Origin: Candidatus Eiseniibacteriota bacterium
GTDB lineage: Bacteria > Eisenbacteria > RBG-16-71-46 > CAIMUX01
NCBI GenBank assembly: GCA_016712505.1
Contig: JADJQY010000015.1
Span: 1 to 64,000 of the forward strand
Direction: 5' to 3'
DNA: 64,000 nt
Both the position numbers and the translations under genes were made by a program. This document shows, piece after piece, positions 1 to 8,815 of the stretch. The first letter of the stretch is position 1, and every line of letters begins with the position of its first letter. Under the pieces are notes generated by a model. That model was not told where the DNA came from. It saw nothing but the letters and a program-made list of their open reading frames with translations, and did not search any database.

Positions 1-514
1 CGCTGGTCACCCCAGCACGCATCTCCGCGATCTTCGGCCCGATCATGGCGCGACGATGGAGGTGGGCCGACTGCGCGAGTCCGAAGGTGCCGGTGTACGG
101 GGTCCAGTCGGCCAGAACGGGTGAACCCAGAACGGGCGAGCGCTCCGTACCGTCGCCGTTCCGCGCGAGCGCAACCGCACCGCCGGCCGAGCCGATGAAG
201 GCTCCGCTCTCGTCGTATGGACTCAGCACCGTCAGCTCATAGGGGCGCCCGGAGCAGCTCCGGCCGGCGAACCACTGCGGATAGAGCCGCTCGGCGGCAT
301 CGAGGAACCGCTCGAGCGAGGCAGCCTGTCGCGCGGAGGTCTCCGCATTCAGGGCCGCCTCCACTCCAGGGGGGAGCACCGGGTTCGCCAGCTGTCGGAT
401 CCCGTCCTGGGTGGCCGGAACTTCGGCCAGAGCGCGGGCGGGAGCGATCCCTCCCTGCCCCAAGGTCGAGATCACGGCGGTCAGAAGGATCGGACGGACG
501 GCCGAACGGCCCAC
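1..514 (-). CDS. Secreted protein of unknown function, C-terminal part cut by the left edge
   Basis: An open minus-strand frame runs off position 1. From a GTG at 514 it begins with a plausible signal peptide (Arg at residue 3, a hydrophobic stretch ending in A-R-A-L-A), so the product is probably exported. The mature part contains W-F-A-G-R-S-C-S-G-R-P-Y and a Gly/Ala-rich segment that I do not recognise. The start is uncertain. The same frame stays open for some 40 bases upstream, next to a good AAGGAGGA box, but has only an ATT there. A GTG beside that box lies in another frame that soon stops, so a small indel near the start is possible. The next gene on the same strand begins far upstream (M1 peptidase ending at 671). 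Confidence 0.5.
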   Translation of the reverse strand, partial: MGRSAVRPILLTAVISTLGQGGIAPARALAEVPATQDGIRQLANPVLPPGVEAALNAETSARQAASLERFLDAAERLYPQWFAGRSCSGRPYELTVLSPYDESGAFIGSAGGAVALARNGDGTERSPVLGSPVLADWTPYTGTFGLAQSAHLHRRAMIGPKIAEMRAGVTS

Positions 515-670
515 CCCAGGAGCACCGCGGCGGGACGGGGTAGTTCTCTTCTCACACTGTCCTCCTTGGCCAATACGAAGTGTCTGCCCCGAAGGGAGAC
601 GCCAGGGAGGCATCGACCACGATCGACCGACGCGTCTAGGCGTGACCCTCGGGAAGGTCCTTTGAAGGAG

Positions 671-3600
671 TCACTCCCATGCCCGCCCCAAGCCGATCAC
701 CCACGTGGCCCCATTCCTGCCGCCGGCGTTCCAGGGGCGAAGGCCGGAGGCGCGAGAGTCGAAGGTGATCGGTGTCCAATCCGTCCGCAGGGTGTAGTCT
801 CCGAGCGACGAAGGAATCCAGACGAGAGGGAGGTACGCGCCGATCCCCACCTCTCCGCGGAAAGACCAGCGACGCTGCACCCCTCCTGGGTGGTCCTCGT
901 CGGACCCGTGGACGCGGAGACTCCGGACGAAAATACTGTCTCCAACCGATTCCTGCGTCCGGCCGCGCAGCCAGGCCGCGCCAAGGAACGAGTAGAACTG
1001 CGGCCAGAGGCTCTGCCCCCGAACCGAGAGCCGCTTGGCGAAGGCCGGGGTCGAGGCCTGCTGCTCCAGATTGAGGCCGATCATCCGGTCGACCCGTTCG
1101 CCGGTCCCGGAGTGCGTCTGGTTCAGATGCCGCAGATTCGCGCCTCCCCCGACGTGCAGACGCCGCTCCTCCGACCCCACGGGAAGGATCTGGTGCGCGG
1201 CGAGCATCCAGTTGCGCTCGGTCGCATCGAAGAACGAGGCACCGCCTGGTCGCAGGGCATACTGCGGAGGCACCTCTCCGTCCTCGAGGGCGCCGAACAG
1301 CCGGAGCCGTACGGGGCGGGTGCCGGACCAGCGGAACCGTGATTCCACCCGCGCCCCGGCCCAGTCGCGTGTCCCCCCGTAGGCGCTCGACTCCAGGTCG
1401 ATGAGGTGGGTCCCGCGCACCGTTCGGCGCGACCAATCGAAGGCGTACTGGCCGTGCACGGAGCGCAGCCCCCTTCGCCCCCACACCTGTCCGTCCGGAA
1501 GGTAGTCCCCATCGCGCAACCGGCTGTGCCGATAGAAGAGGCGCAGCCGGTGGACCGGGTCCTCGTAGAGCCGCGCGCGACGCACATCCTCGAACCCAAT
1601 CTCCCGCAGATCCCGTCCATCGGCCTCCCGGCTCCGGACGAATCCGTGCGTCAACGGTCCAAAGAACCGGAGCCGGTGTTCGAGGAAGAGGTCGTGCTCG
1701 AGCACCTCGGACCGTGGGGCATAGCGCAGCGCCACCTCGGCGTGGTGATCGCGGGTGAACTCCGTTGCGAGGTAGCCGGTCTTGAGTCGAGGGCCGAGCT
1801 TCAGCCCATCGACGCCGTTCCAGCGAATGGTGGGACGTGCGTAAACGTCGATCGCATCCAGCGACGGCGTGTAGACCTTCAGATTGTCGAGGTGATAGCG
1901 CTTCTTCGGCAGGAGACCGCTTCGGTTGTCGAGTCGATCGAGGTCAACCATGCGGCATTCAGGGTCGATCGAAACCCGCCGGACCTTCGCCCGGACCGGC
2001 ACCTCGATCCGATGGCGAGGGCGGATCTGACCCCAGCCGTTCCAGCGTTCCGCGATGATCCAACCGGGAGGCTGTTTCAGGATCCCTTCCCGGCCCGGCA
2101 CGAGGACCCACTGCGTCGACCCATCGGCAAGATCGAGCCGAAGATCGAGCGGCATGGCCATCCGCCCCTTGCGTTCGAGGTCGATCGTCGCCGTCCAGCC
2201 TCCCTCCGGCGAGCGGTGATTCTCCACCCCGCGCACCGCGTAGTCGATCGTCCAGGCGCGCTGCAACCATGCGTCGAAGTACGGTTCGAGGTCATGCCCG
2301 GTCACATCTTCCACTGTGCGCCGGAAATCCTCCGGATAGGGGTGCTGGAAACAGAACCGCTCGAAGTAGGTCCGCATGACCCGGGACATCGCTTCGCGCC
2401 CCAGCATCTGCTCCATCTGTCGCAGCATGATCGAGGTCTTCTGGTACACCTGCCGGTAGCTCTGGTACTCGTCGAAGTCATTCGAGCCGGTCAGGAGAGG
2501 GTCGCGCTCGTACCCGGCGCGCACGAACCGCAGGTAGCGAAGGTCGTTGCGCTCGAAGTCGTTCGACATGGTGGGATAGAAGTGGCGCGCGTACCAGCCG
2601 CGCCACATGGTGGCACTGGCCGAACCGAAGATCGAGTCGGTCGCCACCGCGCAGATGTAGTTCGTGAATCCCTCGTCGAGCAACGCCCGGTAGGTCTCGT
2701 TCGAACCGATCATGCCATAGAACCAGTTGTGCGCGATCTCGTGCCCGAAGAGGGTGATGTAGTCGGGATCGACTCCTCCGTCGGCGGTGAACATCGGATA
2801 CTCCATCCCGGATTCGACGTCCGAGACGATCATCTTGGGATACCGATACCGCCCCCAGCGGGTCGAAAAGTCGGACACGTAGGCGCGGCAGACCTCGGCC
2901 GCATTCTGCCAGCCGGCGGCGTGCTGCTCGCGCGCGATCGCGATGCAGCGGATCCCCTCCCACTCCGTCTCGGCCAGACGGAAACTGGGTGACGCGCACC
3001 AGGCGACGTTGTGGACATCCTCGGCCAGGAAACGCCAGGTCTTCTCCGCCGTGGTCGGCGGGATGATCACGCTAGCCGGTTCCCCCAGCGGCTTGTGGGC
3101 AAAGCGCCGGAGATCAAGCTTGGCCTTCAGGCTGTCGGGCAGCATCTCTGCCTCGTTCAGCAGGATGCCGCTCCCGTCCACGATGTAGTGCGCCGGTAAG
3201 GTGATCGACCACTCGTAGCGGCCGAAGTCTCCGTAGAACTCCTTCCCGAGGTGGTAGTCGAGATTCCACCCTCGGGTCGCATCGAAGACCGCAAGCTGCG
3301 GGTACCACTGCGCGGCGAGATAGTAGTCATCCCCCTTCGCCATCCGCCGCTTCGGCTTCCCGAAACGGGTCTCGAAGTCGATCTCGAATGTTTCGCTCAT
3401 GCCCGGAAGGAGCGGCCGGGCGAGATCGACCCGCAGCAGCGTGTCGTCCTCGCTTCGCGCCAAGGGTCTCCCCGCTCCGTCGGTCAAAGACTCGATCGTG
3501 GTGCCAGGGAGTTCCGCCCCCGGCACGGCGTGGTAGCTGTAGTCCCCCTCGGACTGGGAGCGCGCGTCGTTCAGGCTCCCGGGCCGATAGGCGTTCTGGA

Positions 3601-3901
3601 TCAGGTTGAACCAGACGGTCTCCAGGGTGTCGGCACTCTGGTTGGTGTAGACCAGCCGCATCCGGCCTGAGATCCGGTCGGTCGCGGTGTCCAGCCGGGC
3701 CTCGATCGTGTACTCCACCCCCTGCTGGAAGTACTCCGGACCGATGTCGGGTCGACTCCCACGCGGCGTCCCGCCAGCGTGGAGAGAGGGCGCGGTGAGA
3801 AGGACCAGGGCTGCGCCGGAGTAGATGCGCCGTCGCAGTCCGGGTCGAACTGAGCTGCACAAGCCCAGGGCGGCCGACCGCAAGTCGGGATTCCGGGACA
3901 T
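671..3901 (-). CDS. M1-family zinc metallopeptidase with C-terminal predicted outer-membrane barrel
   Basis: The 1076-residue product has an N-terminal signal peptide (hydrophobic stretch near residues 25-42). It then has an M1 aminopeptidase-like domain with HEIAH zinc motif near residue 385, the third zinc ligand in L-L-D-E-G-F-T-N-Y, and E-S-G-M-E-Y-P in place of the family GxMEN substrate motif. Residues from about 640 onward are rich in alternating aromatic and charged strands with many Arg and Tyr (for example L-R-L-F-Y-R-H-S-R-L), and end in W-E. This looks like a beta-barrel rather than the helical ERAP-like domain of cytosolic M1 enzymes. I infer a surface or periplasmic peptidase anchored by its own barrel. 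Family usual length is 600-900 residues, so the extra C-terminal third is notable. Confidence 0.85.
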   Translation of the reverse strand: MSRNPDLRSAALGLCSSVRPGLRRRIYSGAALVLLTAPSLHAGGTPRGSRPDIGPEYFQQGVEYTIEARLDTATDRISGRMRLVYTNQSADTLETVWFNLIQNAYRPGSLNDARSQSEGDYSYHAVPGAELPGTTIESLTDGAGRPLARSEDDTLLRVDLARPLLPGMSETFEIDFETRFGKPKRRMAKGDDYYLAAQWYPQLAVFDATRGWNLDYHLGKEFYGDFGRYEWSITLPAHYIVDGSGILLNEAEMLPDSLKAKLDLRRFAHKPLGEPASVIIPPTTAEKTWRFLAEDVHNVAWCASPSFRLAETEWEGIRCIAIAREQHAAGWQNAAEVCRAYVSDFSTRWGRYRYPKMIVSDVESGMEYPMFTADGGVDPDYITLFGHEIAHNWFYGMIGSNETYRALLDEGFTNYICAVATDSIFGSASATMWRGWYARHFYPTMSNDFERNDLRYLRFVRAGYERDPLLTGSNDFDEYQSYRQVYQKTSIMLRQMEQMLGREAMSRVMRTYFERFCFQHPYPEDFRRTVEDVTGHDLEPYFDAWLQRAWTIDYAVRGVENHRSPEGGWTATIDLERKGRMAMPLDLRLDLADGSTQWVLVPGREGILKQPPGWIIAERWNGWGQIRPRHRIEVPVRAKVRRVSIDPECRMVDLDRLDNRSGLLPKKRYHLDNLKVYTPSLDAIDVYARPTIRWNGVDGLKLGPRLKTGYLATEFTRDHHAEVALRYAPRSEVLEHDLFLEHRLRFFGPLTHGFVRSREADGRDLREIGFEDVRRARLYEDPVHRLRLFYRHSRLRDGDYLPDGQVWGRRGLRSVHGQYAFDWSRRTVRGTHLIDLESSAYGGTRDWAGARVESRFRWSGTRPVRLRLFGALEDGEVPPQYALRPGGASFFDATERNWMLAAHQILPVGSEERRLHVGGGANLRHLNQTHSGTGERVDRMIGLNLEQQASTPAFAKRLSVRGQSLWPQFYSFLGAAWLRGRTQESVGDSIFVRSLRVHGSDEDHPGGVQRRWSFRGEVGIGAYLPLVWIPSSLGDYTLRTDWTPITFDSRASGLRPWNAGGRNGATWVIGLGRAWE

Positions 3902-4049
3902 CAGAGCTGACCTCCCCTCGGGTTACACCCCGTCGCGTCTACCGGACGGGGAAGCGAGGGTAGTGGGGAGACGATCGAGGGTCAATTGCGCAGGGAGCGA
4001 CGCGCACGAGGCGGCCGCCGCGCGCAGATGCACCGCGCGTCTCGGGGCG

Positions 4050-5042
4050 TCAATCACGGGCCGACTCCGCGGGTATCGCAGCGCGGGCCTGAGCTTGCTC
4101 CTCCAGCATGGCCACGAGTTCCGTGACCGTGTATCCCAGGGTCGGGCAGGCGTTGGCATCGAGCAAGCGCTCGATCAGGGCGCGCAAGACCCGTCCCCCC
4201 TCCCAGCGCGTCCCGACCAGATACCGTTTGCGCGGCGCGGGCGCAAAGAGCGCGTCGAGCGCGGCGACGGTCACGATCTCGGGCGAGGAGGGCTTTCGAT
4301 TCTCCGCCGACTCCGACGCCTCGGCCCGTTTCGCCTGCTCTTCGGGCGCTGGGGGCGGCGCGTCGATCTCGGCCAGAATCCCGGCCGCCTCCTCCTCGAA
4401 GGGCGGGCCGGCGCGGAGAAAGCGTCGGCGGATACCCGGCATGGCGCTGTCGATGATCGCCGACTCCACTCCCCCAGGCTGCACGATCGACACCCCGATC
4501 CCGTGCGGTGCGAGCTCGTCCGCCAGGGCGGTGTTGAATGCTTCGAGGGCGTGCTTCGTCATGGTGTACGGACCGTAGTAGCGCATCGAGAGGGTCCCGC
4601 CCTGTGAGCCGATGTTCACCACGCGGCCGCGGGCGACCAGAAGCTGCGGCAAGAACGCGCGGACCAGACGGATCGGGGCCAGGGCATTGACCTCGAACAG
4701 CTCGCGCAGTTCCTCGTCCGACCAGCTGGTCAAGAGGCCCAGGCCGCCCAAGCCGGCGTTGTTGACCAACCCGCGCAGCCCCAGGCCGCGACGCTGAACC
4801 GCCTCGACCGCATCGGCCACGTCTTGCGGGTTGCTCACGTCGAGCCGCAGCGCGGTGACGTTGGGAATCGCGCCCAACGCCTCGAGATCGGTTGGCTTCC
4901 GCGCGCCGGCGAAGACGGGGTGACCGAGCGCCGCCAGCCGCTCGGTCAGATGGCGTCCGATTCCGGTGCTCGCCCCGGTGACCAGGACCGGGCGGGCGGC
5001 GACATCGGGGTTCACGGAGAGAGCTTCACCCGGCGCACTCAT
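4050..5042 (-). CDS. Short-chain dehydrogenase/reductase (SDR)
   Basis: The 330-residue protein has the Rossmann nucleotide motif T-G-A-S-T-G-I-G near residues 22-29, the N-N-A-G structural motif, and the catalytic Y-G-P-Y-T-M-T-K (YxxxK) with an upstream Ser. This is a classical SDR of NAD(P)H-dependent oxidoreductase type; the substrate cannot be told. The C-terminus is about 80 residues longer than a minimal SDR and contains a charged, Pro/Ala/Glu-rich insert followed by a helical segment. The start at 5042 follows a GAGGAG box about 8 bases upstream. It is transcribed away from the DinB-like gene at 5193, leaving a 150-base divergent promoter region. Confidence 0.85.
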   Translation of the reverse strand: MSAPGEALSVNPDVAARPVLVTGASTGIGRHLTERLAALGHPVFAGARKPTDLEALGAIPNVTALRLDVSNPQDVADAVEAVQRRGLGLRGLVNNAGLGGLGLLTSWSDEELRELFEVNALAPIRLVRAFLPQLLVARGRVVNIGSQGGTLSMRYYGPYTMTKHALEAFNTALADELAPHGIGVSIVQPGGVESAIIDSAMPGIRRRFLRAGPPFEEEAAGILAEIDAPPPAPEEQAKRAEASESAENRKPSSPEIVTVAALDALFAPAPRKRYLVGTRWEGGRVLRALIERLLDANACPTLGYTVTELVAMLEEQAQARAAIPAESARD

Positions 5043-5192
5043 GCGCAGTCTCCTCGACGGTTCGGGCGCGGGCGCCCTGGACTGGAAGATCGACGGTTCG
5101 CTGCGCGGTGGGCGGAGTATGGAGGAGGAAACGCTTCATCGCAGCAGGTGAATTCGCTACCCTCCCTTTCCACCCGAACGGAGGAGGACCCG

Positions 5193-5672
5193 ATGAGCAG
5201 CTCGCTCCTGAAGTACCCCGGCCGCCCCGGCATGTGGGGGGCACTGATGGATGAGTACGCCCGTGCCGCGGAGGATTTCCTGCGTGTGGCCGAGGCGATC
5301 ACCAAGGAGCAGTGGGACGAGCCGAGGGCGAGCGAGGATCCAGACGGCGTCTCGCTGCGCAAGCTCTGCGCCCACGTGATCCTCGCCGCCCGCGGCTACT
5401 CCGCTTACATCCGGAAGGCACGCGGCATCGCCGATCAGGATCCGCGCGCTGCCTTCGTCCCGCCCGATTCCCCGTCCGACCTGCGGACCTGCCTCACCGC
5501 CGCACTCCACTGGACCGAGGACGGACTCGAAGGCTTCTACGAGAAGGGCGAGGCGGCCCTCGAAGGCACGGCGTTCCAGGTTCGCTGGGGGCCGACCTAC
5601 GATCCAGAGATGATCCTGGAGCACGGCATCGTGCACCTGCTCCGGCACCGGCGGCAGATCGAACGCTGGTAG
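5193..5672 (+). CDS. DinB-superfamily protein
   Basis: The 159-residue protein resembles the DinB/YfiT four-helix metal-binding fold. It shows an early helix with D-E-Y-A-R-A-A-E-D-F, a conserved His in L-C-A-H-V-I-L-A-A-R-G-Y, and a C-terminal E-H-G-I-V-H-L-L-R-H-R-R-Q-I-E. Together these can supply the three His ligands typical of the family. DinB-fold proteins are often damage-inducible or thiol-transfer enzymes; no specific reaction can be assigned. The ATG at 5193 sits 6-8 bases after GGAGGAGG, which decides the start. The ORF itself stays open far upstream without a start signal of similar quality. The stop lies only 6 bases from the convergent ferredoxin-reductase gene. Confidence 0.75.
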   Translation: MSSSLLKYPGRPGMWGALMDEYARAAEDFLRVAEAITKEQWDEPRASEDPDGVSLRKLCAHVILAARGYSAYIRKARGIADQDPRAAFVPPDSPSDLRTCLTAALHWTEDGLEGFYEKGEAALEGTAFQVRWGPTYDPEMILEHGIVHLLRHRRQIERW

Positions 5673-5678
5673 CCCTTC

Positions 5679-6695
5679 CTAGTAGAAGTTCTCGTGGTAG
5701 ATCGAGCTCGCCGGCATCCCCTTCTCGAGCAGAAGCTGTCGCGAGCACTCGATCATGTCGCGGCCACCGCAGATGTAGGCCTCGGTGGACGCGGCATCGC
5801 GGGGGTCGAGTCGGTTGGTGATCAGGTCGGTCACCCGGCCGCGCGGCCCGGCCCAGCGCGTGGGATCGGGCGCGGAGAGGATGATCTCGTGGCCGAACTC
5901 GGGGTAGTGGGCCGAGAGCCCGCGCAGGAGATCGGTGTAGAAGAGGTCGGCGTCGGAGCGAAGGCCGAAGAAGAGCCGCACCTTGCGGCGGCTGCGGGTG
6001 TCGAGCAGGTGGAGCAGCATGCTCTTGATCGGCGACATGCCGGTCCCGGTCGCGACCATCAAAATCGAGCGGCGCGACTCTTCGTTCAGCACGAAGTCGC
6101 CATAGGGTCCCTCGACCTTGAGCCGGTCCCCGGGACGGAGGCGATGGACGAAGTTCGATCCTAGCCCCCCGGAGACGGCGCGCACGCAGATCTCGAAGTG
6201 CTGGCGGTCGGAAGGGGGCGTGCTGATCGAGTACGAACGCCGCACCACCTGCTCACCGCCGGGCGCATGGAGGATCATGTACTGCCCGGGGCGGAAGGCG
6301 AAGCCGTCGCTCTCGACGTAGAAGCGGATCTCGGCCACGGTCAGGTTGAGCGGACGATACGACTCGACCACCACATCATGGATCGCAAGGCTTGCCCCCG
6401 ACTCGGCCGCCCCGGCCGAAGCGCCGAACACGACATCTCCATGCACATCGGCCAGACAGGGGAGGCGATACCTTGCGGGATCGAGCCCCTTGGTTTCGAG
6501 GGTTCGCAGTTCTCTGGCGCCGGGCGTGCCGAGGTTCTCTCCCCCGCTCTTCACCTCGGTGGCGCAGGTCCCGCACGCCCCGGCCTTGCAGGCGAAGGGG
6601 ATTCCGCTCCCGGCGTCATCGCAGACGTCATACATCCAGGTGCCGTCTTCCGCCTCGACCGTCTTGCCGACGCACGAGAAGGTGATCTTGGACAT
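5679..6695 (-). CDS. Fused 2Fe-2S ferredoxin / FAD-NAD(P) reductase
   Basis: The 338-residue protein joins two electron-transfer modules. Residues 1-80 form a plant-type 2Fe-2S ferredoxin with the C-K-A-G-A-C-G-T-C cluster motif and a later C-L-A-D ligand. Residues 100-338 form a ferredoxin-NADP-reductase-like domain with R-R-S-Y-S-I-S (FAD), G-T-G-M-S-P-I-K (NAD(P)) and the terminal aromatic N-F-Y. This order matches the reductase component of multicomponent oxygenases such as the BenC/phenol hydroxylase type, or a CDP-6-deoxy-delta3,4-glucoseen-reductase-like protein. No oxygenase subunit lies next to it, so its partner is unknown. GGAGGGAG lies just upstream of the ATG. Confidence 0.88.
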   Translation of the reverse strand: MSKITFSCVGKTVEAEDGTWMYDVCDDAGSGIPFACKAGACGTCATEVKSGGENLGTPGARELRTLETKGLDPARYRLPCLADVHGDVVFGASAGAAESGASLAIHDVVVESYRPLNLTVAEIRFYVESDGFAFRPGQYMILHAPGGEQVVRRSYSISTPPSDRQHFEICVRAVSGGLGSNFVHRLRPGDRLKVEGPYGDFVLNEESRRSILMVATGTGMSPIKSMLLHLLDTRSRRKVRLFFGLRSDADLFYTDLLRGLSAHYPEFGHEIILSAPDPTRWAGPRGRVTDLITNRLDPRDAASTEAYICGGRDMIECSRQLLLEKGMPASSIYHENFY

Positions 6696-6730
6696 CGTCT
6701 CCCTCCTGCCAGGCCAGTCTCCCGACCGGC

Positions 6731-7828
6731 CTATCGAATGACCAGCTTCCGCGCCGCGCGACCGTCCCTGGTCTCGAGCACGATGAAGTAGACGCCGGGG
6801 TGGGGAATGCCCCTGGTCGAAATGGTGCTCTCGTGCCGGCCGGCACCGAGTTCGAACGAACCGCCCTCGACCACCGTGCGCCCCGCCGGGTCGATCAGGC
6901 GAAGGCGGGACGGCCCCGCTTCGGCCAGCGCGATCGCCAGCCGGAGGTCGGCTCCGGAGCGGAGGGGCAGTGTCGAGAGCACGGTCAATCCACCTGGCTG
7001 TCCCGGATGGGCGACATCGGCCGTGGGCGGTCGCGTCGAGAGACCAACGTAGATGTGCGCGCCGTTTCCTCCCTGAGCGCGGTTGGGGCTGTTCTGGATG
7101 CCGGTGAACTCCACCTCGATCGCGGCAACCGGAGTCTCGACCGGCGCTCTCAGGACGGTATACGACCGGTTGTAGTTGGTGGCGTCGGCGGCCAGCAGTT
7201 GCAGCTCCGCCGAGGTGGCGGTGATCAGTGGGCTCGGCGCGGTGATCTCGCTGTAGCCCGTGCCGGTGTTCTTGTAGAGCGAGAGGTCTCCGTCCGCACT
7301 GACCGCCCAGGTCGTCATGTCGATCGGAGAGGCGCCCGGCCCGAAGGCGCGCAGGCGGACGTCGTCCGCGGTGTCGACGTCGGTGATGAAGAGATCGAAC
7401 CCGACCTCGACCGCTTGGGCGAAGTCGAACCGAAGGGTGCTCGTGCCGTCGGCCGACATCTGTTGCAGCAGAGGCAGGCGCATCCCGTACACGTCGATCA
7501 TCGCCAGGTCGTCGTAGTCCTGGGGGTTCGCCGGATCCGACGGAGGCGCGAAGGTGAGCGTGTTCCGCGCGGTGCGTTGACTCTGCCCCAGGCCGTCCTC
7601 GTGGAGGATGTTCTCATCCGACTCAAAGGTCAGGGTGAGCAGGGTCGGACCACCGGTCCAGGTCGTGGTGATCTGGTGATCACCGTAGGTGGCCGGATGT
7701 CCGGGGTACTCCACGAACTGCTGCGCCTCACCGAGCGCCGGAACCAAGGCGAGCCCGCCCAAGGCGAGAACGCACCGCGCCCCGGCTCGGGAGATCCGAG
7801 TCCGTAAAGTTGATCTTCGATCGCTCAT
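6731..7828 (-). CDS. Secreted protein with FlgD/T9SS-like C-terminal sorting domain
   Basis: The 365-residue protein starts with a signal peptide (hydrophobic V-L-A-L-G-G-L-A-L-V-P-A-L-G-E-A). It has a central domain rich in beta-strand-type sequence and Asp/Thr, of no family I recognise. The last 85 residues resemble the FlgD-Ig/Por-type sorting domain: a leucine- and Arg-alternating strand, D-P-A-G-R-T-V-V, and a final G-V-Y-F-I-V-L-E-T-R-D-G-R-A-A-R-K-L-V-I-R. Such tails direct proteins to the surface in FCB-group bacteria. It lies just downstream of the ferredoxin reductase on the same strand but with a different role. Its start faces the TetR operator region at about 8 kb. Confidence 0.75.
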   Translation of the reverse strand: MSDRRSTLRTRISRAGARCVLALGGLALVPALGEAQQFVEYPGHPATYGDHQITTTWTGGPTLLTLTFESDENILHEDGLGQSQRTARNTLTFAPPSDPANPQDYDDLAMIDVYGMRLPLLQQMSADGTSTLRFDFAQAVEVGFDLFITDVDTADDVRLRAFGPGASPIDMTTWAVSADGDLSLYKNTGTGYSEITAPSPLITATSAELQLLAADATNYNRSYTVLRAPVETPVAAIEVEFTGIQNSPNRAQGGNGAHIYVGLSTRPPTADVAHPGQPGGLTVLSTLPLRSGADLRLAIALAEAGPSRLRLIDPAGRTVVEGGSFELGAGRHESTISTRGIPHPGVYFIVLETRDGRAARKLVIR

Positions 7829-7993
7829 TCATCGCCTCTCGGAGTGGTTCGACCGCATCCCTGCCCCGGGCGATGATACATCGCGCATTGGTCGGGTCGC
7901 GCCTGGTCAATCGGCGGCGGACACCGCTCGGCCGAAGGCGGCAACCCTGGGAGAGGGCGACAACTCCGGGCACCAATCCCCACGTCGGAGACC

Positions 7994-8060
7994 TGTCAAC
8001 TGAACATTTGATTGACAAATCAACCAGACCGGCCGATTGTTAACTGAACAGTTGATTGAC
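7994..8060 (+). promoter_or_regulatory. Promoter and repeated operator of the TetR/ABC-export operon
   Basis: Two near-identical 19-base sites, AACTGAACATTTGATTGAC (7998-8016) and AACTGAACAGTTGATTGAC (8042-8060), differ at one position and start 44 bases apart. The second contains the perfect inverted repeat AACTG-AA-CAGTT. A further inverted repeat, TTGATT-GACA-AATCAA, spans 8008-8023. A consensus -35 TTGACA at 8012-8017 is followed 17-19 bases later by a weak -10 (GATTGT or TTGTTA near 8035-8041). The TetR gene starts at 8090. Autoregulation by the TetR protein is the natural reading but is inferred. Confidence 0.6.
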
Positions 8061-8089
8061 TGATCGGTGGAACCAGAGAAAGCAGGACG

Positions 8090-8815
8090 ATGCCACCAGC
8101 CACGACCCGACCTCGGTCCCGCGATCCGGAGAAGACCCGGGAGCGCCTCCTCGGCGCCGGCGAGGCGCTTTTCGCCGCACGCGGCCTCGACGGAGCCTCG
8201 ACCGACGAGATCGCGCGCCTCTCCGGCGTGAACAAGGCGATGATCAACTATCACTTCGGGGGCAAGGAACAGCTCTACGTCGCGATCCTGCTCAAGAACT
8301 TCGACCGCGTGGTCGGAACCCTGCGCGAGATCCGGATGGGGGCGTACCCCCCGGACGAAAAGCTGCGCCGCTTCATCGGAGCGTTCGGGCGGATGCACAT
8401 CGAACATCCGCACCTTTCGAGCATGGTTCTCCGGGAGGTGTTGGCCGGCGGGGCTTCCATCGACGACGTGCTGCGGCCCCGCCTCATCGCGGTCTTCGGC
8501 CTCCTCTCCGAGATCCTGGCCGAGGGGGTCGGAAGCGGCGTGTTCCGCCAGGTCGATCCCGCCCATGCCCATCTCTCCATCCTCGGCAGTCTGATGTTCT
8601 TCTTCGCCACCGCCCCCTACCGGCAATCGCTGGCCACCGATCCACGGGTACCGGTGGGGCGGGTCGATCCCGAGGCGTACGTCCGATGGGTCGAGGAAGT
8701 GGGGCTCGGCGCGCTGCTGGCCGCGCCGACGAAGCGGCGCTCCAGCCCAACGCGCCCCCCGAGCCGTCCAGCAGCCAAGGGCCGCAAGGCGACAACCCTA
8801 AGGAGTGGTCGATGA
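8090..8815 (+). CDS. TetR/AcrR-family regulator of the downstream ABC exporter (CecR-like)
   Basis: The 241-residue protein has a canonical N-terminal helix-turn-helix (residues about 13-60: T-R-E-R-L-L-G-A-G-E-A-L-F-A, then S-T-D-E-I-A-R-L-S-G-V and N-Y-H-F-G-G-K-E). It is followed by an all-helical ligand-binding domain and a basic, Pro/Ser-rich tail after about residue 210. Its last codons overlap the start of the HlyD-like gene, so it is translationally coupled to the exporter it probably controls. Order TetR-HlyD-ATPase-permeases matches E. coli cecR (ybiH)-ybhGFSR. The repeated operator immediately upstream supports autoregulation. The inducing ligand cannot be read from sequence. Confidence 0.88.
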   Translation: MPPATTRPRSRDPEKTRERLLGAGEALFAARGLDGASTDEIARLSGVNKAMINYHFGGKEQLYVAILLKNFDRVVGTLREIRMGAYPPDEKLRRFIGAFGRMHIEHPHLSSMVLREVLAGGASIDDVLRPRLIAVFGLLSEILAEGVGSGVFRQVDPAHAHLSILGSLMFFFATAPYRQSLATDPRVPVGRVDPEAYVRWVEEVGLGALLAAPTKRRSSPTRPPSRPAAKGRKATTLRSGR

